Positions 36,170 to 47,897 are shown, numbered from the stretch's first letter. The stretch is 64,000 bases of DNA from Hedera helix (GCA_947179155.2 OX359269.1:30000017-30064016); one strand, 5' to 3'. The notes: generated by a model from the sequence alone, not told the origin. Program-made: numbers and translations.

Positions 36170-36700
36170 CCTACTTTTAATTATTTGACCCGGTCCTTGA
36201 CTTTTCGACCCGAAAAACCAAATTTTCAATATTACAGTCAATTCCTACTAATTTGGACGTCCCCGTCATCATGGTAATATCCGTTTCTTCAAATTCACTT
36301 CCGAACTTCAAGTTTGACATTTTACCCTAAAAAGTCAAACGGTCAACTTTGACCAAAAAGTCGACCGAAACACATATTGTGTTTACAGTCCATACTTACT
36401 AAATTCGACGTTCCCGTCGCAACGGTGAAATCGGTTTCTCAAAATCCTTCTTCAAACTCAAAGTTTGACTTTTCACCTTGACCGGTCAAACTATTGACTT
36501 TGACCAAAAGTCAATCCCGACAACAAAATGTGTTTACCATTTCTTCTAGCTAAATTTGACGTTATGGACTCAACGGTGCAGCCCGCGTCTCCAAATTCCA
36601 TCCTGAACTCAAATTCAGGTTGTTGACTTCCTTTAGTCGATCTTTGACTATTTGACCATTTTGCCCTTTCTTAGTCACGGACGTTTTGAACATTTCCTCT
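36170..36700 (-). promoter_or_regulatory. W-box-rich ~155-bp repeats in the nested LTR
   Basis: Homologous to 20,660-21,180, with the same 'GACGTTCCCGTCGCAACGGTGAA' word. I count at least fifteen TTGACC/TTGACT words on the two strands within about 500 bp. They lie about 770-1,300 bp from the LTR start, in the U3 region that drives transcription. Confidence 0.6.
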
Positions 36701-37617
36701 CTTCTATAACACCAAGGTTACTAATCAACTTGCCAAGGGTAGCTTGGTCATTTTCCAATTTCTCCTAACTTTCCATCTATAAAAACTTTCTATTTATGAA
36801 AACTTTCCATGTATGGTAAGTTTTGCTCTCCTCCCATTGGTCTATTCCAATTCACGAGGATTCCATACGAACCATATTGGTTACACATTTAGTCAATTTC
36901 AATTCCCGTCATTCCCAAATAATGGAAACGCTCACCTGACTCATAACAACGCTTCCTTAAAAAGCGAACCTTCAGAAAAACTACAAACACGAAAATTGAG
37001 AATATTGATCCCACATCCATATTTTCACAAAACTACCTTTACTTCTAAAATCAAATAACACATATTGTGTCTTATCATTCAATGACCGAATTTCCAAAAT
37101 CCATCATCGCTTACCATTTATGCTTATATTACACATTTTTAACCTTTTGGGTTATTACGTTAACTCATTCTATACTTATATGATAATTTGTATCATACAC
37201 ATATTTCTCTCGTAATCTATTTGTACTTGCGAGTATTATCTTCTGTATTTATACGTCGTATAAATACTCAGCTCATTTCATTAATAAATTCAAAGTTTAA
37301 ATCTAAAAACCTCCAACCACTTACATTTAAATCCTAACACAACATTAGGGTCAAATGTTTACTCCTTTCTACACCTTTTATTTCTCCAAACCTAGGTTTT
37401 AAACTCCGACCTTTATTTCAACATCAAGATCTTATTTAAAAATCTTGTGAAATATCCGGGATATTACATTCACCCCTCCTTATAAGAATTTCGTCCTCGA
37501 AATTTATAGCATACATATTTCTATTTATTTTATTCACCAAAACTAGGTTGTACCGTAACCTTTAATTAATCATATTTGATTTATTCTACAAATCTCGTAA
37601 ATAACCGGGGTATTACA

Positions 37618-37885
37618 GGAACATATACATAATGTATTTCATGTTTCAGTATTGTGTCCCTATAAACCCGACTACAAACACGTAATTAATTACGACCCGA
37701 TCCAGATTGAGAAGGATCTCAGCTATGAAGATATTCCTATTCAAATCGTCGATAGGAAGGAACAAGTCTTGCGAAACAAGGTCATACCTTCAATCAAGGT
37801 CATATGGAGAAATCAATCCATGGAAGAAGTAACGTGGGAATTAGGGGATAAAATGAAGATAGAATATCCACATTTATTTTCTTAA
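37618..37885 (+). pseudogene. pol: Tekay-type Pol pseudogene, 3' part with chromodomain
   Basis: This continues the integrase frame after the nested insertion. It begins in phase (HIHNVFHVSVLCPYKPD) and ends at TAA 37,883-37,885. The last 45 residues (QIVDRKEQVLRNKVIPSIK, WRNQSMEEVTWEL) have the form of the chromodomain at the end of Tekay/Del chromovirus integrases, which is thought to steer insertion to chromatin marks. This part has no internal stop. Confidence 0.88.
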
Positions 37886-37932
37886 TTGTATAAGTTAATT
37901 TCGGGGACGAAATTCTTTTAAGGAAGGGTGAA

Positions 37933-39746
37933 TGTAATATTCCGAACTTCCGAGATAGTTGTAATCCGAATTTATAGGCATAAATAAATATTGTATTACA
38001 TCTAATATGTGTTATGGAATTTTCATGTGTGTTTATTTTTCTGTTTCATTTCAAGAATCTAACTTAAACAATTATTAGAAAAATAAAAGTAAAATTTTTG
38101 AAAACCTAGAACTAGGGTTTGGAGAAAACCTAAACCTTAATTTTAGAAACCCTAAGGTTCAAACCCTAAACCTTAAAAAATGTTATTCATAAATACACGT
38201 ATAAATACGAAAATTATACGGATAGAATACGAAAATAATACGATAATAATACAAAAATTATACGGATAAAATACGAAAATAATACGATATAAATACGAAA
38301 AAATCAACTATGAATAGTAAAAGTCAACTATACTACATGTATACTTGATTAAGATTAAGGTTAATTAAAATTAAGATTAACCTAATAAGTTTAATTGGTG
38401 AATTAAGAAACTAATCAACCAATCAAGTTGCTAGCTTTAGTAGAGAATTAACTAATGTTGAGTTAGTTGTTAACTCTAGTTAGTAGTTAAAGTTAAAGCC
38501 TAAACCAAGCCAAAGTCAATCCAAACTTGGAGCCAAAGTCGGAGTCAAACTTGGAGCCAAAGCTTGGTTGTCTTAGTGACCATAATACCCTAGCTTTACA
38601 TGACCTATAAATAGCAAGCAGTGTACACTTGTTTCATCATTCATTTTCAAAGCACAAAATCTAGTATCAAAACTATACATATATTGAGAGAGAGTTCTTA
38701 TGAGTTACTACCTTGGAAATTGCAAAGAAATAGTTAAAACTTGCAAATTCAAAAGGTACAATCTCTAAAAGTTATTATGTTCGGTTTTTCTTTCGTCTTT
38801 AATTTTCAAAAGCTCAAGAACACTAGTCGTAGCCATGTACGATTATCTTTTTCCGTGTTCTTCGCGTGTTCTTAAGATTTTCTTCATTTTATAGTAGTTA
38901 TAATGTTCAATTTTCTTTTATTGACAAGCTCAAGAACATAAGTCGTAGTTACGTACGATTTTTCGTTCTCTGTGTTCTTTATGAATTGAGCAAGTAGTTG
39001 TTATGTCAATTTCATTTCATAGTATATAACTAAAGCTCAATGAACGCGAGTCGTAGCCATGTACGATTTTTTGTTTTCCGTGTTTTTCATGTGTTCTTGG
39101 GCAATAGTTATAAACTGTTAAAATCAAGTAAACAAGCCGTTATAATGACCAAATTATTTCATATAAAAATGTTATAATCACTTATATAAGCAGTTATAAT
39201 GCTCAAATTATTTCAAATATGAAATCCAAAAGCTCAAGAACATAAGTCGAAAGACAAAGAACAGTTCTAGGTTTAACCACCACTCAGTCTTACTATGTTA
39301 AAACATTTGTAATATCAATTGTTGTGTCATGAATCCTTAAAATCCATATCGGTGTGAGTTCACTTATATGCTATATGTTAGACTTGCTGAGCTTTTGTAT
39401 GCTCACCCTTGCAAATAAACCTAAATTGCAGACAAACCCGAGAGCTCCGGCTCTAAGAAGAAGAAAGGAAAGAAGAGATATATAGACTAGTTTACATGCT
39501 TTATTAAATTGCTTGTCTTTTTGTTTTAAAGTCTTGATGACTTATGTAATATGAACAAGCAAACCTTGTAACCGACTTTATATTAATATATATCAAGTTT
39601 CATTACATATTCTTGTTACGTCTTTACTTTGGTTTAACTTAGAATTGTTAAAACTTAACATAGTATTGATAATGATCTATTTATCTGGATGAGGATCGGT
39701 AATCAACTTGTGAGTGTTGTACATCCGAGACATGACTAAGTGATGT
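37933..39746 (+). repeat. Tekay-type 3' LTR, internally deleted and 3'-truncated
   Basis: Starts after the polypurine tract. Relative to the 5' LTR it lacks about 915 bp (5' LTR 25,640-26,555), with the break between 'AAGAACATAAG' and 'TCGAAAGACAAAG' at 39,246; both parents share TAAGT there. It also lacks everything after 'TAAGTGATGT' (5' LTR 27,047-27,591). After 39,746 come about 25 unmatched bases and then copy-A-like flank. Confidence 0.85.
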
Positions 39747-40337
39747 TTGTCACGCCTCCAAATCATTATACAAAGTATGGATAAATTTAGAAAAGATTTA
39801 TCGAGTATTTTTCTTAATGCAAAATATTGCGTGCAACTTGAACATCTTTATTAATTTGTTGTTTTAATTGTATGTATAAAATAAATATGAACAATTTTTC
39901 TATATTTATTTTTGTGGACTCTTTGATGAATTATAGGTCAATGTAAGGAAAATGATTGTTTGTGTTAAGGATAAGTATCTTATTACTTCTACTCAAGTAG
40001 CAGTAGCAACCTCTTAATCATCAGTATTAGTAGTAGTTTAGCTTAGTAACAGCAGAAGTTCAGCATTCAGGATTAAGTAGCATTGTCAGCTTAATATTCG
40101 ACAGCTATTTTGCTCTAATTGCAACCAATTCTTGCTTAATTGGTTTAGGGTTTTCTGCAACTCTGTGAGTTTTTACAGAAACTATCTTCTGATCTCTTGA
40201 TGCTATATAGATTCTCTATATCTGAATTTGATAACTAGAATTCTGTGAGTGAATTATGTAATTGAATTAACACAGAAAGGTTCTTTCTTCATCTGATTGT
40301 TCTGTACTACAATCAACTGCTTATTACTTAATTTGAT

Positions 40338-42680
40338 TTCATGGCTCCTGTTACATCTATACATGTTGATGTATTCACCAACTGCACATGAAATGTGGTC
40401 TGATCTAGAAACTAGATTCACTTAAGCTAATGGACCAAAATTGTTTCAGTTAAGGAAGGATATAGGAGATCTTACTCAAGGAAATTTGTCTTATCACTGG
40501 TGTAAGCTGTCGTTAACACTCCAAAATTAATCCTTACTTTTAATCACAAAATCAGTATAAAAGCAAGCAAGGGTCGAACCCATAAAGAGTGATATTGCTT
40601 CAATAAATTCTAATATTTTCTATTCTAAATAACAATAAATAAATAAATAAATAAGGGGAATTTTGAATTAACTATAATTAACTAAATAAACAAAAATAAA
40701 TTAATAAGGTTAACCAATAAATTAAAATATCCAGTTCTTCAGTTCATTCTCACCCTTACAATTAATTAGATCAATCAATCAGAATATATTTATATCCTTC
40801 CATGAAACTAATAATCCTAGGCAACAATAAGCTCTGCTACTTGAAATTTCCTTTGATTTTAATCTAATAAAACAAGCTCTTTATTAAATTCTAACCATTA
40901 TACAACCTAGAACAAGCTTTCTAAATTTAATATAATGGAAGCATTAATCACAAGGAAATTAGATTATTCTAAGCAACAATCTCATAAGCTCGGATTGTTT
41001 AACTTATATCATGATAACCATAGCAATAAACAAAAGCTTGACCACAATCATCTATCACTATTCACTACCAACGATTAGGAACAATATCAATTACACGTAA
41101 TATAATTCCTAAATCTATCAATCGATAATAATTTGATCAATCTAATAAACTCTAATCAAACCAACCAAATTTAATATCAAAAAGCAATTAGAACAAATTA
41201 TCATAGATAATTTCATATAAGGAAGAATAAATAATATTACTAAATTAATTTAACCATTAATTATAATTGGGTTTGAAATCCCCTAGAACTGAATAAATAA
41301 AAATTAGCCAAATATAATAATAATAATATGCAAAAGAATTGAAAGAGATATGATACACCTTAGAGAGAGAGCTACTAATTGTATCTAATAATCTGATAAT
41401 CATCTCATTTAATGTAATGTAATGTATTTATAGAAGTACAATAATAATCCTAAGCTAATGTGGAATTAAAATCTAATTTGGAATCAAATTAATGCTCAAA
41501 ATCCCAAATAATCCTGTTTCCTAGCAAAATTGCGTTGCCAAACACGCCTTCGCTCGGCTGACCAAGTCAACGCGCGCTAAACCACGCACGCGCATGGCGT
41601 GCCTTCTCTCCATTGTCGACCGCGCATTGTACGAAGATCTTTCTCTCCTGGCCACGTCCGTGCATGGTGCCGCCGTCATTCTACTTCTATTCCGCAATAC
41701 AGTGTTGTCCCTAGCTTCGTCCATTTCTTTTAAACGCGCATGGCGTGCGACTCAGCTTTTTCGGATAATTACAATTCTGCCACCAAAGTTGATTAATTGC
41801 CATTAACTTTTGCAAAAATTATAACAATGTCATCTAGGATTATTTTCCTACAAAATAAAATATAAATTAATTAAAAATAAATAAAAATAATGTAAAAATC
41901 CTAAAAATAATAACTTCTAAAATTAAATAAATTATATAAAATGACATAAAATACTAAAAATATTTAAAAACTCACAATTAATTAAGCCTAAAAATACCTA
42001 ATAAAAAGGAATAAAATCCACTTATCAACTGGCTATTACACTAAGTTCATAGTCTTGAATGAAGAACTTCAGAATTTGATTGGAATACCTAAATGTTCCT
42101 ATATTTAGAGTTGTGGACCTGCTAGACTTTAGGAACAAAACATTCAAAATGAAGTCTTAACACAGTTTTTGATGGGGCTTAATGAAACATATACTAGTAT
42201 TAAGGGGGCAAATCCTACTTATGACTAATTCTCCAACTGTTGAACAAGTTTATGTTATATTGTTACAAGAAGAGAAGCAGGGGGAGTGTGCTATTTTGAA
42301 TACACCAGGAGCATCAGTTTTTGAAACTATTGCTTTAGTAGTTAAATTTTTTTTCTGAAGCTTCCAAAGGTTTTAAATCCTTTAAGAAGAAATCTGCTAT
42401 TATGAACCATTACTATCATGAAGAAGGATATATTAAGGACAAATGTTTTAAATTACATGGTTATCCTCCCTAGCACAAAATGCATCCTGCTAATCAAGCT
42501 CAATCTCAGTCTAGTTCAGCACAAAAGGTTTCTTCTATAGGTGCTAAAGTCAGAAGTCAACATAGGGCTAATTTTGTGGAATCTTCTGGATCATCATCTA
42601 TGCAATCTCCACTGCAGTTTGAATCTTCTGGATCATTTCCTATGCAATCTTCTAAATTATCTCCTATGCAATCTCCATTG
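40338..42680 (+). pseudogene. gag: Copia Gag pseudogene (copy B), interrupted
   Basis: Starts like copy A at the ATG in 'TTTCATGGCTCC' but has a further internal deletion straight after the first dozen codons. It is split by the 40,501-42,020 insertion. The remaining Gag part has stops. The zinc knuckle is more decayed than in copy A (MNHYYHEEGYIKDKCFKLHG), and the Ser/Gln-rich tail repeats follow (42,480-42,683). Confidence 0.8.
40501..42020. mobile_element. Unclassified 1.52-kb insertion with 11-12-bp target duplication
   Basis: Flanks CTTATCACTGG (40,490-40,500) and CTTATCAACTGG (42,021-42,032) duplicate one target present once in copy A. The insert starts TGTAAGCTGTCGTTAACACTCC and ends AAAAGGAATAAAATCCA. 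It has no LTRs, no terminal inverted repeats and no large coding frame. Near 40,568 is 'GCAAGGGTCGAACCC', which resembles a pol III B box. At 41,570-41,760 there is a GC-rich island with 'CGCGCATGGCGTGC' twice. The long target duplication with one indel fits target-primed retroposition, but no poly-A tail is seen on either side. Class unknown. Confidence 0.6.
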
Positions 42681-45594
42681 TAGTTTGATACATCTGCAAT
42701 TTATCAGCCTGTATCTAACTCTTAATAAACACCTGTTTCATTTTAGAACATATTTTTTACACCTACTCAGCTACAGTATTTGATGACCTTGATGAAATGC
42801 AATAATGCTTCAACAAATGCTCATACTGCAACCAGATTTTCTACTGCTCCTATGGGTTTTGCAGTTTCTACTCATCATTTGACAGGTATAATCATTAATT
42901 CTTCATGTATTGTTCCTATTACTGTGTGTTTATCAAGTTTTGCTGGCAAAAACACTTGGATTCTTGACTCAGGTGCTACAGACCATTTTATTTGTTCCAT
43001 TATATGTTTACATAATCCTGTTATTGTTAACTCTTCAATTCTTTTGCCAAATGGGAATCAGGGTCTTATTTCACACAAGGGTGCTATTATTCTATCTAAT
43101 GATCTGGTTCTTTCTAATGTGCTCTTTGTTCCATCATTTAAGTTTAATTTAATTTTTATTACTAAACTCACCAAATATTCAAAATGTAAAATCATTTTTA
43201 ATCCAATTTATGTGTCTTACAGGACCTTATCTTGAAGAGCATGATGGTGATTAATTGGTAAACTTCATGATAATTTGTCCAAACTTTTCTTACCATCTAC
43301 AAATCCCGATTCTTCTACTTCAAATGTTTCTTCTTCATTTTCTGTTACAACTGCAATCAATCTCTGGCATTCAAGAATGGCTCATCTGTCATCATCTTCT
43401 ATGCAACATATATCAACTATTCCTAGCAGTTCTAAAGTTGCAAATTTTTATTGTACTGTTTGTCATAAAGCTAAACAAACTAGGCATCATTTTCTACATA
43501 GTATTACTGTAACTCGTCATCCTTTTGAACTTGTTTGTTTTGATATCTGGGGTCTATATAAGCACAAGACACATGATAATTGTGTATATTTCTTGACTAT
43601 TGTGGATGATTACGCAAGATGTACTTGGACTTACTTTATGTAATATAAATCTCAGGCTTTGTCTTTCTTTCAAAATTTTGTCCAATTGTTCAAACTCAGT
43701 TTCTTGTTTCTATTAAATACATTAGGTCTGATAATGGTTCAGAATTTTTTGAAACTTCTTTTCAGAATTATATCAAGTCTCTTAGCATTATTCATGAAAC
43801 CATTTATACTAATACTCCTCAATAGAATTTAGTAGTAGAAACAAAACACATGCATATGCTAAATGTTGCAAGGTCTTTTATGCTTCATTTTAACCTTCCT
43901 CTTGATTATTGGAGATATTGTATTTTGACTGCAACTTAATTATCTTATTAATAGAATGCATAATTTTGTTCTTCAACATAAAACTACTTATGAAGTTTTG
44001 TTGGGTTAACCTCCCAAGTATTCTCATTTGAAAGTATTTGGTTGCTTGTGCTATGCCACCATTTCGTCTCATAACAGATGTAAATTTTCTCCTAAAGCTG
44101 TCAAGTGTTGTTTCATAGGCTATCCTTATGGTAAAAAAAGGGTATAAAGTATGAAGATCAATTTCCTTTTCTGTTTTCTTCTTTAGATTCTTCACATTCT
44201 CTTTTTCCTTCTTATACACAAGATGAATAGATTAACATTAATTTACATAATGTTTATGTTTCATCTTCTCCTGTGCTTGAATCCACTATTTTACCTTCTT
44301 CCACTACTTATGTTCTTTCTCCCTCAACTTCAGTCAGACCATCTATAAACATACAACAACCTGTATGGTTCAAAGACTGTGATCTTTCTTCTAAAGCTCA
44401 TGCTTCTATTGCTTCAACTTGTTTATATCCTATTAGCGCATCACTTTCTTATTCTCAAATTGCTCCTTCCTATCATAAGTTCATTGTTGCAACTTCCATT
44501 ATTTCTAAGCCCCTCTACATATTCTCAAGTTGTTACGTCACCAGAGTGGTGTTAAGCTATGCAAATTTAAATAAATGTTTTAGAAAGGAATAATACTTTG
44601 GAATTAACCTGTTTACCTGCAGGAAAGAAATGTGTTTGTTGTAGGTGAATTTATAGAATCAAATATAAGTTAGATGAGTAGCTAAAGGGTTCACTCAAAC
44701 ACTTGGCATGGACTATTTTGAGATATTTGCCCCTGTTGCCAAAATGACAACTGTTAGAACTTTGCTGGCTTTAGCTGTTATTAAAGTCTGTAAATTATTT
44801 CAAATGGATGTTACCAATGCATTATTGCAGGGAGATCTAAACGAAGAAATTTATATGCATCTACCTCTAGGCTTTAAATCTTCTGCTACCAGTTCTTCTA
44901 TGCCACTGGTTTGAAAATTAAAGAAATCCCTCTATTGTTTTAAACAAGCACCTATACAGTGGTTTCATAAAATTTTTGAATCTTTACTTCAATATGGATT
45001 TAAGCAATCTTATAATGATTATTCTCTTTTCACTTTACAATCTAACAATACAGTTACAGTCTTACTTATTTATGTAGATGACATCGTCTTAGTTAGCACC
45101 CACTCATTCATGATTGATCAAGTAAAAGCTTATCTCAATTTTAAGTTTTTACTCAAAGATTTGGGGCTATTGAAGTTCCTTCTGGGCTTAGAGATTGCTT
45201 GTTTATTTATTTTTGATTAGTAGAGTATGTTGTTATTATCTAATTCAATACTTTATACTCATTATAATTTAAATCAAACTTAAAAGCATAAATTGTATTC
45301 TTGTTTAGAATGAGCCATATTACTTATGACGCAGGGGGTGGGAGGGGATTACCAGTCAAATATTGTGGAAGAACTGGGTGGACATATGCTTGATTAACAT
45401 TAAGAGGAAAAAAGGGTCATGCTGTTACCAACTTAAAGTACTATTTGTTGATCATTACTATTTTTTTCTAAAGTTAGCGACTAGTCAATACATATTAATG
45501 TTACTTTGTTTTTACTAAGACTTTTAACTTCGGATGTATGCTTTTATTTATTTGATGTTGTGGCTCTAATGGTTAATTTTTTTGTGTTGAGCAG

Positions 45595-45683
45595 AAAGAT
45601 AATGTTTATAATCAGCGTGAACATGTAATGCACCTCCTTGCAAATGGGCAAAGTAGGCTTCTAATACCTGAAGTCCCGAACCG
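45595..45683 (+). pseudogene. Captured exon resembling callose synthase
   Basis: Within the CACTA fragment, 'GAGCAG' is followed by an 89-bp open segment reading KDNVYNQREHVMHLLANGQ then SRLLIPEVP, and then 'CCG|GTATTT'. So it is bounded by AG and GT like an exon. The 'DNV-x-NQREH-x-x-x-LLAN' pattern is that of plant callose (1,3-beta-glucan) synthases. A second possible exon after 'TTTGCAG' at 46,160 is short and does not join in phase. Capture of host exons by CACTA elements is well known. Identification rests on about 29 residues. Confidence 0.45.
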
Positions 45684-46404
45684 GTATTTCTTATACTTTT
45701 TTGGTCAGATAGTTATCTGCTTACTCATTTTGGCATGCATATTGGATGATAACCTATAAGCATTGGCTACTCAATAAGTTAGCTCATGTTTTACTGTGAG
45801 GAGGTTTAACTCTTTTACCCTCCTTAAATTATTTTTGTGTCTGTCTTTCCTGTGACATTGTTTTTTAAACTTGAATATATATTCCTGTTTGAATTTATGG
45901 AGGATTACTACCTTCTTTATATGAACTCTTTCCCTGTCTCTTATCATTAAATTATGTTCCTCATAAATAATAGGAACATAATAGAAATGCTTGTGAATCA
46001 CATGCTTCATTTTTTGGAATCTAACATTCTTCATTGTGCTTTACTTGCTCGTCTAAAGGAGCAAGTGTAATTGCTCTAATGGTTTATTTTATGATGTTTA
46101 GATTATATAGATTTTAAATTGTATGTATAAAATTACTTTCTACATGTTTGTATTTGCAGTTGAGAACTTACCATTCGAGTTCATGCTAAAAGATAGGACT
46201 GTTCTCAATTTAGAGGCCATTGAAATGTGATTAGAAATCTTTTTATTTTTTCCATATTCTTTTATTTTACTTTTGGTTAACTATACTTAGATGTATTTAA
46301 CAATTGTGATGTAAATGATTTTAAATGATATAAATTTGTATACGATTGTTATAGGGCATTGTATTGTGTGTTCAATAATAATTTTATTAATAATTTTTTT
46401 TTTA

Positions 46405-46718
46405 ATATTTAGAAGACCTATAGCGACGATCGATGACTGTCGCTATAGGAATTTGCTAAGAACTATAGCGACGGTCGGCACCGATCGTTGCCATAGACCT
46501 TTTTTAAGCGACGGTTCTGATCGTCACTATTGATATGCACTGGTCGTCGGTAAAAAAATATAAGCGCGTTTTTGGACTAGTTTGTAGCGACGACCCAACC
46601 GTCGGTATAGATATGTAAGACCGTCGCTATAGATTTTACCGACGGCTTCTATGGCGATGGTCTTTAGGCCTATAGCGACGGTCGGTGACCGTCGCTATAG
46701 GTCAGATTTCTAGTAGTG
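46405..46718 (-). repeat. CACTA subterminal repeats
   Basis: At least eight copies or variants of the 12-14-bp word TATAGCGACGGTC lie in both orientations. The GC-rich block ends exactly at the TAGTAGTG terminus. Confidence 0.9.
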
Positions 46719-47559
46719 TTATTCTTCAAATGGTATCTTCTTTTGTCGAAGGAAATATGCATTAAATATTATCATAGACACTAGCTTATTAAGAGGTAAA
46801 CCTTCTAAAAGTTCCTATTGATCAAAATCATAATCTTGGCAGAATTTAAAATTTGATTTTCCCTAATCCTAGTTCTTACAGGAGATTGGTTGGTAAACTC
46901 ATCTATTTGACTATAATTGGACCAGATATTACCTATGCTCTACATATCTTGAGTTAATTCATGCAAAATCCTCTTTAAGCACACACGAATGTTGCCTTGA
47001 AATTAGTTAGGTATCTTAAAGCAACACCTGGTCAAGGTCTTCTATTTTCAGCTTCCAGTTCTTTAACTTTTACTGCTTTCTATGATCATGTGGTGAAACA
47101 CGAAAATCATTAATTGATTATTGCATTAAGTTTGGTGATTCTCTTATATCTTGGAAGTGTAAGAAACAATCTACTCAGTTTAGATCTTCTGCTAAGTTTG
47201 AATATAGATCCATAACGAATGTTGTCTGTGAAATTCAGTGGTTACTTGATCTTTTAACAGACCTTCATGTTTATAATCTTACTCCTGTTACTTTCTTTTG
47301 TGATAACAAGTCTGCTCTACATATTGTTGTTAATCCAGTTTTTCATGAAAGAACTAAACATATTGAAATTGACTGCCATATTGTTTGAGACAAGATTAAG
47401 TAAGGTATTATCATTACAGCTTATTTACCAATTAATCATCAACCTGCTGATCTTTTTACCAAAGCTTTGTCTAGTGATAAAATGCATTTCTTTCTTTCCA
47501 AGTTGGGTGTTTCTAATTTGTTCTCCACATCCAACTTCCGGAGGGGGGGGGGGGGGGGA

Positions 47560-47897
47560 TGTTAAGGATAAGTATCCTATTACTTCTACTCAAACAGCAA
47601 CAATAACCTCTCAATCAACAGTAACAACATCAATTCAACTTAGTAACAACATAAGTTCACCATTCAAGATTAAGTAGCATTGTCAGCTTAATATGCTGGA
47701 TGTGTAGCTTAGAGTGTATATAGCAGTTAGTTAATTTAACACATGATGTAATTTAGTGCTGATGTAATATTTTTGACAGTTGTCTTAGTTAGTTAGTTTT
47801 GTAGTAGATTAGTAATTGTGTAAATAGGAAACTTTACGTTGAATATTAATAATATACATAAAATTCTCTTCATTTGAATTACTCTCTGCTTCTTACT
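47560..47897 (+). repeat. Copia 3' LTR (copy B), complete, 338 bp
   Basis: Starts TGTTAAGGATAAGTATCC right after the G-rich tract and ends at 'CTTCTTACT', followed by ATTTA in place of the GTTTG target. It has the same length as the copy-A 5' LTR. Confidence 0.9.

Larger units (their letters stand above)
32792..37468 (-). repeat. Complete 4.68-kb LTR of the nested element
   Basis: TG...CA ends on the minus strand (TGTAATATCCCGG to TCGTTACA). U3 holds three ~155-bp W-box-rich repeats (36,170-36,700), a (CT)n tract (35,934-35,965) and further in a GC-rich hairpin cluster (34,203-34,330). The motif ACTTGCTGAGCCGTCGTGCTC (minus strand, about 33,450-33,475) is shared with two other Ty3 LTRs in this window. 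It is homologous to 20,580-22,053. Confidence 0.85.
32792..37617 (-). mobile_element. Nested Ty3-type deletion derivative, minus strand, TSD GGAAC
   Basis: The element is bounded by GGAAC on both sides (32,787-32,791 and 37,618-37,622), splitting the host Pol frame between adjacent codons. Read on the minus strand it has four parts. First a stub of an LTR start (TGTAATACCCCGGTTATTTACGAG, 37,617 down to about 37,588). Next comes about 90 bp of internal sequence. Then follows the Tekay-like 'TTCGAGGACGAAATTC' word and polypurine tract (37,501-37,469). Last is one complete LTR of about 4.68 kb (37,468-32,792) ending GGGTCGTTACA. So nearly the whole 5' LTR, all genes and most internal sequence were deleted, yet both outer termini and the target duplication survive. 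No coding region remains. Confidence 0.88.
24348..39746 (+). mobile_element. Ty3 chromovirus (Tekay/Del-type) retrotransposon, degenerate
   Basis: Both ends start an LTR with TGTAATATTCCGAACTT. The 5' LTR is 24,348 to about 27,591; the 3' LTR, 37,933-39,746, is shortened inside and at its end. A primer-binding site lies at 27,596-27,608. The polypurine tract AGGAAGGGTGAA abuts the 3' LTR, preceded by the 'GGGGACGAAATTC' word typical of Tekay elements. Order: extra acidic frame, Gag, protease, RT, RNase H, integrase, chromodomain. It inserted in copy B of the duplication; the matching uninterrupted target is near 3,580-3,600 in copy A. No clean target duplication can be read, because the right end is eroded by about 25 bp of unmatched filler. 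It is itself split at 32,792-37,617 by another element. Confidence 0.93.
45201..46718 (-). mobile_element. CACTA (En/Spm) transposon fragment, one terminus missing
   Basis: The right end, read on the minus strand, starts CACTACTAGAAATCTGACC, the canonical plant CACTA terminus. The adjoining 300 bp (46,405-46,718) hold many direct and inverted copies of CTATAGCGACGGTC, the typical subterminal transposase-binding repeats. Some form hairpins such as CCTATAGCGACG...TGTCGCTATAGG. The left junction at 45,200/45,201 in the copia RT lacks a CACTA end, so that terminus was lost. No transposase remains. The 3-bp target duplication cannot be confirmed. Confidence 0.85.
42780..47545 (+). pseudogene. pol: Copia Pol pseudogene (copy B), split by CACTA
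   Basis: Protease DSGATDHF near 42,965, a GAG-pre-integrase LWHSRMAHLS near 43,366, integrase pieces to about 44,150, and RT from about 44,540 with FQMDVTNALLQGDL near 44,797 and YVDDIVLVS near 45,071. The CACTA fragment breaks RT at 45,200. The rest of RT and RNase H resumes at 46,719 and ends with FHERTKHIEIDCHIV near 47,342. It has different stops from copy A, so the two copies decayed independently after duplication. Confidence 0.88.
39963..47897 (+). mobile_element. Ty1/copia element, copy B, with two nested insertions
   Basis: Same element and same target (GTTTG at 39,958-39,962) as copy A. The 5' LTR is cut after about 135 bp, and the deletion also removes the primer-binding site. The 3' LTR is complete at 47,560-47,897, preceded by an unusually long G tract (about 47,541-47,558). 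It is interrupted at 40,501-42,020 by an unclassified insert and at 45,201-46,718 by a CACTA fragment. It sat here before the duplication. Confidence 0.93.

Noticed and set aside
41521..41806. Open frames on both strands in the GC island of the 1.5-kb insertion
   Set aside because: Short, no homology, and caused by local GC richness.
46160..46230. Second captured exon in the CACTA fragment
   Set aside because: It follows an AG, but it is short, cannot join the first exon in phase, and matches nothing I recognise.
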